A stretch of 14,240 bases of DNA from Scytalidium lignicola (taxonomy: Eukaryota > Ascomycota > Leotiomycetes). Every line of letters starts with the position of its first letter. Position 1 is the first letter of the stretch. This document shows, in pieces, positions 1-8,800 of this stretch. Below the pieces are notes generated by a model, which ran no database searches, was not told the origin of the DNA, and saw only the letters and a program-made list of their open reading frames with translations. Position numbers and translations under genes: made by a program. The stretch is from NCBI GenBank assembly GCA_002812745.2, contig NCSJ02000606.1:1-14240 (forward strand), in the 5' to 3' direction.

Positions 1-14
1 AGTGGGAATATCTA

Positions 15-35
15 GGGAGGGGGAGGGGGGGAGGG
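15..35 (+). other. G-quadruplex motif (four G-runs, 1-nt loops)
   Basis: Four guanine runs of 3, 5, 7 and 3 bases are separated by single adenines (A at 18, 24 and 32). This fits the classical intramolecular G-quadruplex pattern with the shortest possible loops, the most stable type. It lies in a longer purine-rich stretch that continues to about 150 with GAAG repeats. No gene can be tied to it because the window starts 14 bases upstream. Formation in the cell is inference. Confidence 0.6.
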
Positions 36-451
36 AATTCTAAGTTGTGGGAAAAGGTTTAATTCTCATGGGTGAGAATACTTCCTTCAGTTTAAGGTTT
101 ATATTGGGTGGGCGGGGTTATTTTATCTGAAGGAAGGAAGGAGGGGAATGAGAAAGAAAAAAAGGATCAATTCTTGTCAGATCTTTTGTCAGAGTTTTTT
201 TCTCGAAAATAGCAGGCATGGCGTTCCTGGTGTTAAGGGTGGTTTGGAAGCGAGAAAGTGTGTAGCTATTTTTATGAAAACATTGCATTTATTTATATAC
301 TGCTCATTGTTCCTAATGAAGGTATACGCTTTGATGTCCTTATTTTTTATGGTGTGCTAGGATAAATGGGGGACTTATGGATGTGCCATACGCAATTTGC
401 GCATTCTTGTTCTCGAACTCTTTTTCTTTAGCGTTAACCTATCCCTTTTAG

Positions 452-554
452 GCTTGATGAAGGTGAAGATGACGAGTATGAGCGCTTCTATGGAGGAGAA
501 AAGGGGGTGGAAATTGCTACCCTACCACGTGATACTCTTTTGCTGCACAAATAA
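452..554 (+). CDS. Possible 3'-terminal exon of an upstream gene
   Basis: A pyrimidine-rich acceptor (CCCTTTTAG, AG at 450-451) preceded by a TTAAC branch-like sequence is followed by 33 codons open to a TAA at 552-554. An AATAAA overlaps the stop. The predicted tail starts acidic (LDEGEDDEYERFYGGEK) and ends ATLPRDTLLLHK, which reads more like protein than the overlapping frames. No matching upstream exon could be identified in the window, and a purine-rich strand is easily stop-free by chance. I do not recognise a family, so this is only a weak suggestion. Confidence 0.2.
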
Positions 555-913
555 AACGGCTCGTCAGGCCGCACTTTATGCTAACCCACCACTACCAAGG
601 CAACAATTGCATATATAGTAATTTATGCCGTTAGAAATTTTCGGTGATGAGTCTTGCTACAAAAGTTTACTCAGAGCATATATATTATTATTTTTCCTTA
701 GAGAGATAAGAGGAGTTATTAAAGATGATCGATGATATATAAACAAGATCTTATTATAACTAGCATTTGTAGTTTATTATGTTATACACAGAATTAACTC
801 TCATTTTAAAACCAAAATTAGATCTAGCAGTATTTTAAGCACTTCAAGAACTTCGAAAAATCTTCATATCTATCAAGTCTAGCAAGTATGTAAGACCGGG
901 TAATTATCGGTAT

Positions 914-936
914 GTGGGGTCCTGCCCCGCCCCCGC
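914..936. promoter_or_regulatory. Cluster of CreA/Mig1-type GC boxes
   Basis: GTGGGG (914-919) matches the CreA consensus SYGGRG on the + strand, and two CCCCGC boxes (925-930, 931-936) match it on the - strand. The three lie within 23 bp, and the GGGG and CCCC arms could also form a short hairpin. The cluster is about 225 bp upstream of the TATA-like box of the GFA-domain gene. A role in carbon-catabolite control of that gene is inferred only from motif and position. Confidence 0.35.
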
Positions 937-1160
937 CTCCATTGCACACCCAAAGAGTCTTTATCTGGTTGTTGCGCTGAGATCTACATTAAAGAAAGCT
1001 ATATGGAGAAATAACTTGTGTAATTTTTGAGATTTGGCAGGATTTATTCATGGTGAGGATGAAAAGAAGTTGCGATTTTCTCTATCTAGGGCATTATCCA
1101 CCTCAGGAGTCAAAAAAGGTCCTTGGTGGGAAATACCCACCAACCGCGTCTATTTATGTA

Positions 1161-1170
1161 TATATATAAA
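1161..1170 (+). promoter_or_regulatory. TATA-like box of the GFA-domain gene
   Basis: TATATATAAA lies about 160 bp upstream of the chosen ATG at 1330, at a plausible distance for a TATA element plus a CT/CA-rich 5' leader. Its presence argues against starting the protein at the in-frame ATG near 1156, which would overlap the box. Confidence 0.45.
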
Positions 1171-1329
1171 AGTTTACAACCATGTCAACGACCCCACACA
1201 GAACTAATCATCTTGAACATCGAAACTCTCCCAGCTTCCCAACTCCTCATTTATAGATCACTCGCAGCACCAGCACCAGCATCGCTTCCAAACATTTCAA
1301 CTTCAAAGAACCTCCGCTCGTTATCTACA

Positions 1330-2693
1330 ATGGCCTCGGCAGACCCAGGCCCAGAGCTCAAAACATACCATGGCTCTTGCCATTGTGGGGCTTTTAAATA
1401 TCATATCAACATCCCTGATATCACAGAGAATGAAGTGAGCGTATGTAACTGTAGTATGTGCTTTCGGATCAACTACGCCTTCGTCTTTCCTACGCCGGAG
1501 AACTTTGTCGTAGATGAAGGTGAAGGGAAGTTGGTGGATTATAGGTTTGGAGCTAAGAATATGTCCCATAAGGTGGGTTGGTTATGGTGTATTTTCCTTT
1601 TTTTTCTTCTTTTTCTGTCATTTATACATTTCTATTTCCTGTGGTTTGTAACCGAGGATTTGGTATTAAGAGAGGAATTGAGGAGCAAGGCAAGTGCTAG
1701 AATGAAAAGAGGGGGGCTTGAGTGAAGGATTGGCTATTTCTAGGTCTCATTCTAAGTGCTGTATGTGCTAACATACAAATAGTTCTGTCCTACATGTGGC
1801 ATTGCTGTCCTATTCATAAATCATACCGTACCATCTGGCAGCGGCATTGTGGTAAATGTAATGATACGCAAAAATTCCCCCTTCCTCTACCCCAAACAAT
1901 ACAAACTCAAAATCAATTCCCTAATCATATCACCATAGGCTCGGACCCTGCACGACGTAGATATCTGGCCCTTGAAGCAGCGCAAATTCGACGGCGCTGC
2001 TATTCCGCCACCATTTGTTCCGCACAAGTTTACGGGCGAGTTACCAGCCCATGATTTTGGTGAGAACACGAAGCTTTACACCGGAGGATGCCACTGTGGT
2101 GCCATCACTGTGGCACTCAAGACCGATGGCCCGCTTCCTACGAGCAAGGAGCGAGTGATTGAATGTGATTGTAGTATATGTGTACGGGTACGCTTTACCC
2201 CTATTTATCTCCTCTCCTATCTTCCTTCTGTTTCTTAGGAATATTTAATGCTATGTCGTTTAGTCTCAACCAATCCTTGATAGAAAGGATTGAAGAAACA
2301 TACAATAGTACCGCTAACATTCATCGACAGAACGGCTCCACCCGCTGCTACCCTCTTCGCTCCCAATACTCCGTCTCAGACCCCACCTCTGCACTTGCAG
2401 GATACAGCTTTGGACCGGAATTCTCAGAACACAGGTTCTGTAAGCATTGCAGTGTACCAATCTATATCCACAGACTGAAGCCCATGGTCCCGCAAGATGT
2501 CTTCGATTCGTGGCCTCCTGAGAAGAAGTTCAGGTGGGACAATCAGATGCCGGTTAATCTGAGAGTGTTGGAAGGCGTGGAGTGGGATGTGCTTGAGAAG
2601 GGATTGGAAGAAGGGAAACCGCCTGGGGAAGGAGGAATTGGACATTGGCCGGGGAGACTGGTTGGAAGAGGAGGAAATAATGTCTGGGAGTAG
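1330..2693 (+). CDS. Tandem GFA (CENP-V/DUF636-type) zinc-binding protein, 4 exons
   Basis: Exons 1330-1572, 1783-1857, 1939-2187 and 2331-2693 join in phase to a 309-residue protein. Introns are 210, 81 and 143 nt; the first and third carry GCTAAC just upstream of the acceptor. The protein holds two copies of the GFA fold, whose family includes glutathione-dependent formaldehyde-activating enzyme and CENP-V. Copy 1 has C17-x-C19, C39-x-C41-xx-C44 and C83-xx-C86. Copy 2 has C157-x-C159, C182-x-C184-xx-C187 and C226-xx-C229. Thus every expected zinc ligand is present in both halves. The ATG has context ACAATGG and an upstream TATA. No signal peptide is seen, so a cytosolic location is likely. 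The exact substrate is unknown; most fungal members are annotated only by domain, and a formaldehyde/thiol role is not demonstrated. It ends tail-to-tail with the esterase gene. Confidence 0.88.
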
Positions 2694-3038
2694 GAGAGAA
2701 AGTGAATAGAGGGTGCATATAACAAGGTAAGCTCGGCTTTCTAGTTCCTTTTATCCGGCATACTTAGATGTCTTCACCAATATTTCACCAATATCTTTTT
2801 TGTACTTGACACTTTATTCGTTTTTTGGTACTCCGAGACTTCTTCTTTTCTTAAGAGGCTGAATTATGCTCAGTAAAGNAAAAGTCGCCGGTCAGGCGGG
2901 AGATATTGAGGCGTTTCGGAGACTTTTGTTAGAGCTTATTATTATTTTGAGATAGATTAGATGAAGTGGGGTTTCGCAGATATGAATATCATAAATGAAT
3001 ACAGATATATAAATATTGCAACAGTGTTCCAGAGCTCA
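2694..3038. other. Intergenic spacer between convergent genes
   Basis: This 345-bp spacer separates the 3' ends of the GFA-domain gene (+) and the carboxylesterase (-), so it should hold both terminators. It is AT-rich, with one short GC patch near 2885-2900 and an ambiguous base at 2879 in front of an A-run. No gene or clear poly(A) consensus can be assigned with confidence. Confidence 0.5.
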
Positions 3039-5080
3039 TCACTCTGGAACTACGGCTCCATTATTTGCCCACCACTCACACCTACCTCCTCTCCCACCTT
3101 CCCAAGTCCAGGCGTCGACAACCTCAAATCTGGCTTCCAGTCCTGCTCCTATATTTTGGGTAAGATTAATCGTCTGTCCACTAGCAGCAGTAAACACAAC
3201 GCTCTCTGGTGATCCACCAGTCATATTCAAATTCAACATCCTGTACCTACCAAATCCATCACCGTTCCCATCGACCCATGGAGGCCAAACACCCGTCTCT
3301 GCCGCAGAGATTTGATCCTTTGTGCCCTTGGTAAGCTGCTTGACGATTGACGATTGACGTTGGCAAGGTAGGATTATCAAACATAACCAACCGTCCCCAC
3401 ATCAACTGCACCGCCTTTCTAAACGCATCACTAAGCGTCCCTTCCCCGAGTGCTTCGCGATTGTAGGCGTAATATGCATCTAGATCTGCGCCATGTTCGC
3501 AAGGTGGTACGGAAAATTGATACTTCCATGCTTGTTTTCCCCAGCCGGAGTATGCTGTTGCTAGCCAGTAGCTAGGGCACACGAAGGTTGTTTCAGCGTA
3601 GAGGTTGTTGGCGCGTTGTTGTTGGCCGATGCCGAAATTGGATTGGTTAAGGGCTGTTGGACCGGAGGTGCCTGTTGTGCTGAATAAGGGGCCTGGGGTT
3701 GTTGGTGGGATGTTATAGACGCTGGAGAGAGACGTGAGGGTTTTGTTGGACATTATGGGGAAGAGGGATGTGATGAAAGATGTGAAATCGTCTGTGGTAG
3801 TGATTGTTTGTGGGACAAAGACCGGACCTTCGTCTGCATTGTTCTGATGTTTTTGTTAGCTGAGAAAAGCAAGAGCAGATGGCTGATCAGGGGTGAAAGG
3901 AAAGTGGTATACTAACTCCAGATAGTATCCGTTGCCCGTTTACTTTTCCTGCTAGGAGCTGTTCTGATGGCCGCTGTCGTATGAATTCTCCATCAATAAC
4001 AGGTAAGAAAGCCCATTGTCCATATTTACCCCCGGCAGATAGATATACACTAGCATTCTGCAATGCGATTGTATCTGCTTCAATGAGGCACTTGAAGATC
4101 GTTGTGCTAACAGTATCCCTTGCTTGATCTAAACACCCTACAGCCTGAGCAAACAGGTAATAGGACTGCGACGGAATTAAGTCGTCATAACCCCATTGTG
4201 TAGGCAAGAATGGGCTTGCGACAATTGCATTTCTGAAGTATTTCGTTCCTTCAGTGCCTCCATATGCCAACGCCAACTGCATAACTCCTCCACCGCCGGA
4301 AGATTCTCCAGAAATTGTGACCCTTGAAGGATCACCACCAAGCTTTCTAATGTGGTTTTGAATCCATTGTAAGGAGAAATGCATGTCATATAACCCTGCA
4401 TTCGCGGTTCCAAAGTGAGATACTTCTGCCGATGAGAGGAATCCGAATGCACCAAGGCGGTACTGGATGACGACTGTAATAAAACCATTATTGTTGGTGT
4501 TTTGCATTTCAGAGAGATCACCGTTGGCTTGGCCAGTGCCGTATCCTCCTCCATGTATCCAGACTAAGACCGGGAGATTCTGTGCGCCATTGGGAGCAAA
4601 GACGTTTAAGAAGAGACAATCTTCGTTCCCTAAGCCTGATCTCTCGAAGTTGTAGTTTGCGGGCCTTAATTAATGTTTGTGAGCTTTGGAGCAGCTGGAA
4701 TTACTGGATATTTACATAGGCGCATCGTTACCCTGAGTACATTTCGGTGGCAATTCAGAAGTGAGAACAGTTAGAGTCCGGTTGACTGGTGGTGGTTGTG
4801 GCTGTTGCCATCTTAAGGTTCCTGTGGGAGGTGCCGCATAGCGTATCCTGCTCGATGTAAGCTTTATATAAGGTAAATAGCCATTCCTTAATTTTGATAC
4901 TAACCCTTTGAATATGTTTAAGTTCGAAGTATCATTATAATAACCCCGATAAATACCGTATCCTAAATCTACTACAGGAGACTTTCCTGCTCGGCTCTGA
5001 AGGGGCTGTGGAATATGTAGAGCCGTTGTTAAAGGTATTAGAGTAGCACATAAAACTTTTAAAAGACTTTTAGACAACAT
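3039..5080 (-). pseudogene. Secreted type-B carboxylesterase/lipase, frameshifted near 3' end
   Basis: Exons 5080-4905, 4847-4716, 4664-3917 and 3843-3039 (- strand) splice in phase through introns of 57, 51 and 73 nt; the 73-nt intron has a GCTAAC branch. The start at 5080 gives a hydrophobic signal peptide (MLSKSLLKVLCATLIPLTTA). Alpha/beta-hydrolase landmarks are complete: oxyanion WIHGGGYG (~138-145), nucleophile Ser224 in GESSG, Glu357 in NNADEGP and His469 in CEHGADL. At 3340-3359 a 7-bp unit (TTGACGA) is repeated nearly three times. As written, the frame breaks there and ends at 3259, giving 546 aa. The conserved tail (ISAAETGVWPPWV ... MLNLNMTGG) continues in another frame to a stop at 3039. 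One unit fewer would restore about 617 aa. The triad lies before the break, so a truncated protein may still fold. A sequencing or assembly error is possible. Confidence 0.85.
3340..3359. repeat. 7-bp tandem repeat (TTGACGA, ~2.9 copies)
   Basis: Units at 3340-3346 and 3347-3353 are identical, and a partial third copy TTGACG follows at 3354-3359. The repeat lies inside the last exon of the carboxylesterase, exactly where the conserved reading frame switches. Because 7 is not a multiple of 3, gain of one unit explains the shift. Slippage is the likely mechanism. Confidence 0.85.
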
Positions 5081-5098
5081 CTTGTCTTGTTGCTCGCT

Positions 5099-5144
5099 CT
5101 TAGGCAAAAAGAAATCCAATAACTTAGCCTTTGCAATAACTCAC
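5099..5144 (-). other. Possible 5'-UTR intron of the carboxylesterase
   Basis: On the - strand a consensus donor GTGAGT at 5144 is followed by a CTAAG branch-like sequence and an AAG acceptor at 5099, 46 nt in all and 18 bp before the esterase ATG. It would lie wholly in the leader. This rests only on splice motifs, and no coding exon upstream could be recognised. Confidence 0.25.
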
Positions 5145-5475
5145 CCTGGATGAAGCCAGTAAAGTATCCTTTATGAATTGTCCCCCGCAGGTAAACACCA
5201 TTCATAGCGACGGAAGTATTATAGCTTCCATGTCTCCGAATAGTATTTTCAAGTCCTAAATAGACTGATATCCACAAGTTTCATTGCAGGTAAAGCAGTT
5301 AAAAGCTTGATAAAATAAGCTCTTCGGGACATTGTGAGCCGAGCTTAATTGTCGCTCTGGAGTTGAAGCATCTTGGTGGACGGCTAATATTTTGCCCCAA
5401 CGCTAAAACCTGTGGGGGAGATCCGTCCGCTGCGGGGTTGCGGAGAGCCGGGCAAATCTGTAGTTTCTTATGTTA

Positions 5476-5481
5476 CACGTG
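5476..5481. promoter_or_regulatory. E-box CACGTG
   Basis: CACGTG sits within the 8-bp palindrome ACACGTGT, about 395 bp upstream of the esterase ATG and 484 bp upstream of the crotonase ATG. Fungal bHLH factors bind such sites, but a single 6-bp match is weak evidence. Confidence 0.25.
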
Positions 5482-5806
5482 TATCAACGATCGCCACTTC
5501 CTCTAAATACATTATTTTTGTATTAAGTCACAGTTTAGAATGAACATAGAATTTATAGATATTATGTTTCTGAAGAGCTGATTCGCTGTCGAGTCAGTGG
5601 TACTAGAAGAGGGACTGTGTCACGGTTTGATATATCGTAGTGGAATGATTGGTTATATGGAGGTCTGGCAATTGTACCTTCGTAGTTTGTTGTATTATTA
5701 CCGTACCATGAAAAACTCTCTGGCCGGCAATTACATAAGCACCTCAATTCCTGACAGGCAGGAAAGGTGACTAAACATTTCTAGAGCCGAATAGTTATCG
5801 GACTGG

Positions 5807-5812
5807 CCGAGG
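5807..5812 (-). promoter_or_regulatory. CCTCGG box (FarA/FarB-type fatty-acid response motif)
   Basis: The + strand reads CCGAGG, so CCTCGG lies on the - strand about 153 bp upstream of the crotonase start. CCTCGG is the known core bound by FarA/FarB, which induce beta-oxidation and peroxisomal genes on fatty acids in Aspergillus-type fungi. The match to the function of the adjacent SKL-tagged enzyme is what makes it credible. A single 6-mer could still occur by chance. Confidence 0.4.
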
Positions 5813-5964
5813 CTTATTGTATTGTTTGCAATCTTATTACAACGTCTCTCACCTATCAAGAAGAGAGTGTACTGTACATTTACCCTGCCTAAACCTATTA
5901 AATACAGTTGAAAAGAAGAAGAAAAAATTTAATTGTAGTATATTCGTATATTATTTCTAGCAAG

Positions 5965-7139
5965 ATGATTCCTGGTCCAGATCCCGTGGTCATTCCCGAA
6001 TCGTATGAGACTGTGCCTACAAAACATATTAAAGTCTCTCACCATCCAGCTGGCTCTAAGACTGCGACTCCAGTTATTATCGTCACTTTGAACAGACCCG
6101 AAAAGCAAAATGCGTTCACGTCGGACATGATGCATGACATTGAGAAAATCTACCCAATGCTCGATGTTGACGACCGTGTCAAGGTAATTGTGCTTACTGG
6201 GGCCGGTAGGAGCTTCTGCGCTGGAGCAGATCTTGAGATTGGATTCAAGACTGAAAAGGAGAATCTAAGGGAACATCGTGATGGGTAAGTGTTATATTTT
6301 TTATTCTTAATTCTTTTTGAATAATGAGCTGTTGAATAGTGCTAAAAGTTCATGTGTTTTCTGCGTAGTGGTGGACGAGTTGCTCTTACAATTTATCGAT
6401 GCCGTAAGCCAACCATTGCCGCTATGCAAGGCTCTGCAGTTGGAGTAGGTATGACAATGACACTCCCGGCTGCCATCAGGTACGTATGGGTTTTATACGG
6501 CCTCCGAATCTTATCGCCCAGTTCTTATGCTCATTAATACTAGGATTGCATACGAAGGAGGAAAATACGGATTTGTCTTTGCAAGACGTGGAATCGTTAT
6601 GGAATCGAGCTCTTCGTTCTTTCTCCCACGTCTGATTGGACACTCTCGAGCTATGTATCTCGTCACAACCGGAGGAGTTTTCCCTCCAAACTCGAAACAT
6701 TTCGGGCCGTTATTTGCGGAAACATATCCGCAGGCTGCACAAGTGCTCCCTAGAGCTTTAGAATTGGCGACTGAGATAGCAGAGAATGTTAGCACCCTGG
6801 CCACCTCTCTGAATTATTCTCTCATATGGCGCAACCCGGATACGGCAGAGGGAGCGCATCTAGTGGAATCTCATGTTCTCTACCATATGTTTCAAGGACA
6901 GTACGTATATGATTATGTCTTATATTAGAATATTTTACCCCAAATAGAAGAGAAACATATAATAGAAGATACTGATGAATTATTACAGGGATCAGACTGA
7001 GGGTGTTACTGCCTTTTTTGAGAAGAGGAAGCCAAATTTCAAGGCTAGCGTTGAAGATGCGCCTCCAACCGTCCCTTGGTGGACCGAGGTGGATACAGGT
7101 AACAGACATAAAGCTGCGAAGAGCCAATCGAAGCTGTAG
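5965..7139 (+). CDS. Peroxisomal enoyl-CoA hydratase/isomerase-family protein (crotonase fold), C-terminal SKL
   Basis: Exons 5965-6284, 6369-6479, 6544-6900 and 6989-7139 give 312 residues; the introns (84, 64 and 88 nt) all start GTAAGT or GTACGT. The crotonase oxyanion segment [12 protein letters not shown] lies at ~79-90, and the second signature [11 protein letters not shown] at ~125-135. The last three residues are S-K-L, a canonical type-1 peroxisomal targeting signal, so a peroxisomal matrix location is expected. By hand alignment, the two catalytic glutamates of rat mitochondrial hydratase fall on Thr136 and Phe156. Glu164 in GIVMES aligns with the catalytic acid of yeast Eci1 (GLITEGG) and of dienoyl-CoA isomerase (GLAAD). 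An isomerase-like reaction on unsaturated acyl-CoA is therefore as likely as hydration. ATG 5965 is the first ATG after the A-rich leader; the frame extends upstream without one. A CCTCGG box lies upstream. Confidence 0.87.
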
Positions 7140-7629
7140 ACATGGTATGAGCGTCTAGATAATTCTGTACNTTTTTTCTAGTTCATTGTCTTGAATAGAG
7201 TGAAGGTGCATTAGTCTGTAATGTAGTCCGTGAGGATCTTCCAAAGACTAGGTGTACGGAAGGTACTTTGGCTGATTAAAATGTTTGAAAGTATTATTCT
7301 TTGTCAGAAGTCACTATTGATTGGTTGCTCCAACAAAGAACAGCTATTAAGTGGACTAAACATTGAACTACTCTAGAAATCTAATTGTATNAAAAAAGAA
7401 GTGAAATCATTTGTACTGCCAAATAAACTACTTTACCCTTAGTTAATTGTCCAATAAAAAGNAAAAATTATGAAGAGAAACCTTCATGCGGTTTTCAAAC
7501 TTCCATTTATCATTAAACATTAAAGCACCAACGGACGGAGCCGTATTATGGCGCTTAAACTAGCTAGAGAAAATTTCATACGATTTCATAGTAAGAATAA
7601 GGTTCAGAAGAATTAAACATATTAACGCG
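7140..7629. other. Intergenic region with three ambiguous bases
   Basis: This spacer separates the 3' ends of the crotonase (+) and the APH pseudogene (-). It is AT-rich, has no open frame of note, and contains N at 7171, 7391 and 7462, each directly in front of an A or T run. No RNA gene, repeat or clear terminator is visible. Confidence 0.5.
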
Positions 7630-8736
7630 TTAGAGATCCACCAAAGCATCCGTACTATAATTCTCATCCAGTTTTCCTTCCCTAGCTTGCTCAACCTTTA
7701 CAAGGAAAATCTCACCTAATTCTTTTCGCTCTTGTTCATCTAAGAGTTGGATACGATCCTCAATTGACTCAAGAGGCCCATAGTACATTTTATCAAGAAA
7801 ATTCTAGTAAATGTCATCAAACATAGAGCTATATCTCGCCGCTAAACACACCCAAAACAAACCGTTTTCCATAGAGCTTTCCATGCACGCAGCCAGACGT
7901 TGAGAATCCAAAAGCGTACCCTCACTTATCTTCTCGTCCTCACATGACCGTAAAACTTCGAGAAAGAGGTTAAGTCGTGGTTTATAACGGGATAGGAAGT
8001 CGTTAAGATTGGAGTCAGAATCCCAGTCTTCAGGGCTTTGTAGCATCAGCCACCAAGGAGCAACATAGGTGAATTCCGCTGGAGCCACATATGTGAACTC
8101 CCAATCGATGACCGCATTGACATAAAACCTTTTTACATCGACAATAATATTCGAAGGCCGAAAATCATCACAGTAAAGTCGATAAGAACCGTGTTCCACT
8201 GAAATATTTCGTGTGATTTTACGGAATAGACAACGAGCTACGAATTTCTTTTGACAATCAGCTTCGTCAGTAACTGCATCGTTGCGCTGATTTTGAAGGT
8301 GTGAAAGGTGTTGTTCAGCAAGAGCCTCAAAATAATCTGCTGCGGATTGGAAAGTAGACGTTGGAACGTCTGTTGGAGCAAGGTTTGCTGATGTAACTAG
8401 TTCGTTGATGTTGAATGTAAGTGGCCGTCTACCAACAACAAAATCCTTGTCATTTTGTACTAATGCACCAATGGATGAGAATTGCGGCTTTGATAACTCG
8501 AGAACTTAGTAAGCCATCTCACGATAAGCACAACTTATCGCGGGGAATTTAGGCGAGTAATTTCCTGAAATGCACAATGATTTCACAAGTGCCATAGAAT
8601 AAGTGCCACAGACTTTACACGTCCATAACTCCACTACCATCGTAGACAAAGATGTATAAATTGAATACAGGTTTCGCGTATGCTTTATGAACATATTATT
8701 TTTAGAACAAAGCTCTTTGAATTCGAAATGGTTGAG
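7630..8736 (-). pseudogene. Fungal APH-like phosphotransferase (kinase-fold), broken by two in-frame stops
   Basis: One - strand frame carries an aminoglycoside/choline-kinase-like C-lobe: LSKPQFSSIGALV, GRRPLTFNINELV, FVARCLFRKI, the catalytic loop YCDDFRPSNIIVD (Asp at 8166-8164) and the metal-binding VIDWEFTYVAPAEF (Asp at 8106-8104). Two stops interrupt it. TAA at 8508-8506 lies between YREMAY and VLELSKP. TAG at 7806-7804 lies between FDDIY and NFLDKMYYGP, where relatives as I recall have Trp. The frame continues past both to a TAA at 7632-7630. Upstream the frame is open to 8737 and includes HFEFKEL, resembling the family N-terminus, but there is too little room for the whole N-lobe, so an internal deletion is likely. 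Substrates of these fungal proteins are unknown. The gene is probably dead; the 5' limit is uncertain. Confidence 0.8.
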
Positions 8737-8788
8737 TTAGAGGTGTTTTACAGCTCACGACCACTTAAGTAGGTATTCTTTCAGCATT

Positions 8789-8800
8789 GATCACGTGATC
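8789..8800. promoter_or_regulatory. 12-bp palindrome with E-box core
   Basis: GATCACGTGATC is perfectly self-complementary and contains CACGTG. Such sites bind homodimeric bHLH or bZIP factors in fungi. It lies 239 bp upstream of ATG 9039. No other copy occurs in the window. Confidence 0.3.

Larger units (their letters stand above)
36..1120. other. Intergenic region, no firm gene
   Basis: No convincing complete gene is visible here on either strand. Short open frames on the + strand at 148-360 and 397-618 have unbiased composition, many Phe/Leu/Met residues and no recognisable motif. The two items listed separately are a possible terminal exon near 452-554 and a GC box near 914-936. From about 600 to 880 the DNA is AT-rich and featureless. 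Confidence 0.5.
5145..5964. promoter_or_regulatory. Divergent promoter region between esterase and crotonase genes
   Basis: The esterase (-) and the SKL-ended crotonase (+) are transcribed away from each other across this stretch. It contains a GC-rich patch at about 5413-5455 (including CCGCTGCGG), an ACACGTGT palindrome at 5475-5482 containing an E-box, and a CCGAGG (= CCTCGG) box at 5807-5812. A TATTAAATAC stretch near 5898 could serve as TATA for the crotonase. A 61-codon open frame on the - strand (5747-5562) has no recognisable motif and was not called. Confidence 0.45.

Noticed and set aside
148..618. Two short + strand open frames (148-360 and 397-618)
   Set aside because: Low-complexity Phe/Leu/Met-rich products without motifs. 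The second is in a different frame from the more protein-like 33-codon segment at 452-554.
1321..1569. 82-codon open frame on the - strand
   Set aside because: It lies exactly opposite exon 1 of the GFA-domain gene, whose zinc motifs and splice sites define the real coding strand.
3326..3372. A mini-intron as explanation for the esterase frame change
   Set aside because: The only in-phase GT-AG option is about 34 nt with a non-consensus donor (GTCAATC) and no branch point. The 7-bp repeat explains the shift better.
5059..5332. N-terminal extension or upstream ORF of the esterase (for example from ATG 5332)
   Set aside because: The frames are short and disagree with each other. The start at 5080 gives a proper signal peptide directly before the conserved domain.
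5562..5747. 61-codon open frame on the - strand in the divergent promoter
   Set aside because: No recognisable domain, and no splice context linking it to a gene.
8060..8110. Apparent duplication EFTYVAP...EFTYVAP in the APH pseudogene
   Set aside because: This doubled motif (WEFTYxxPAEFTYxPPWWL) is, as I recall, normal in this fungal kinase family, so it is not a new event.
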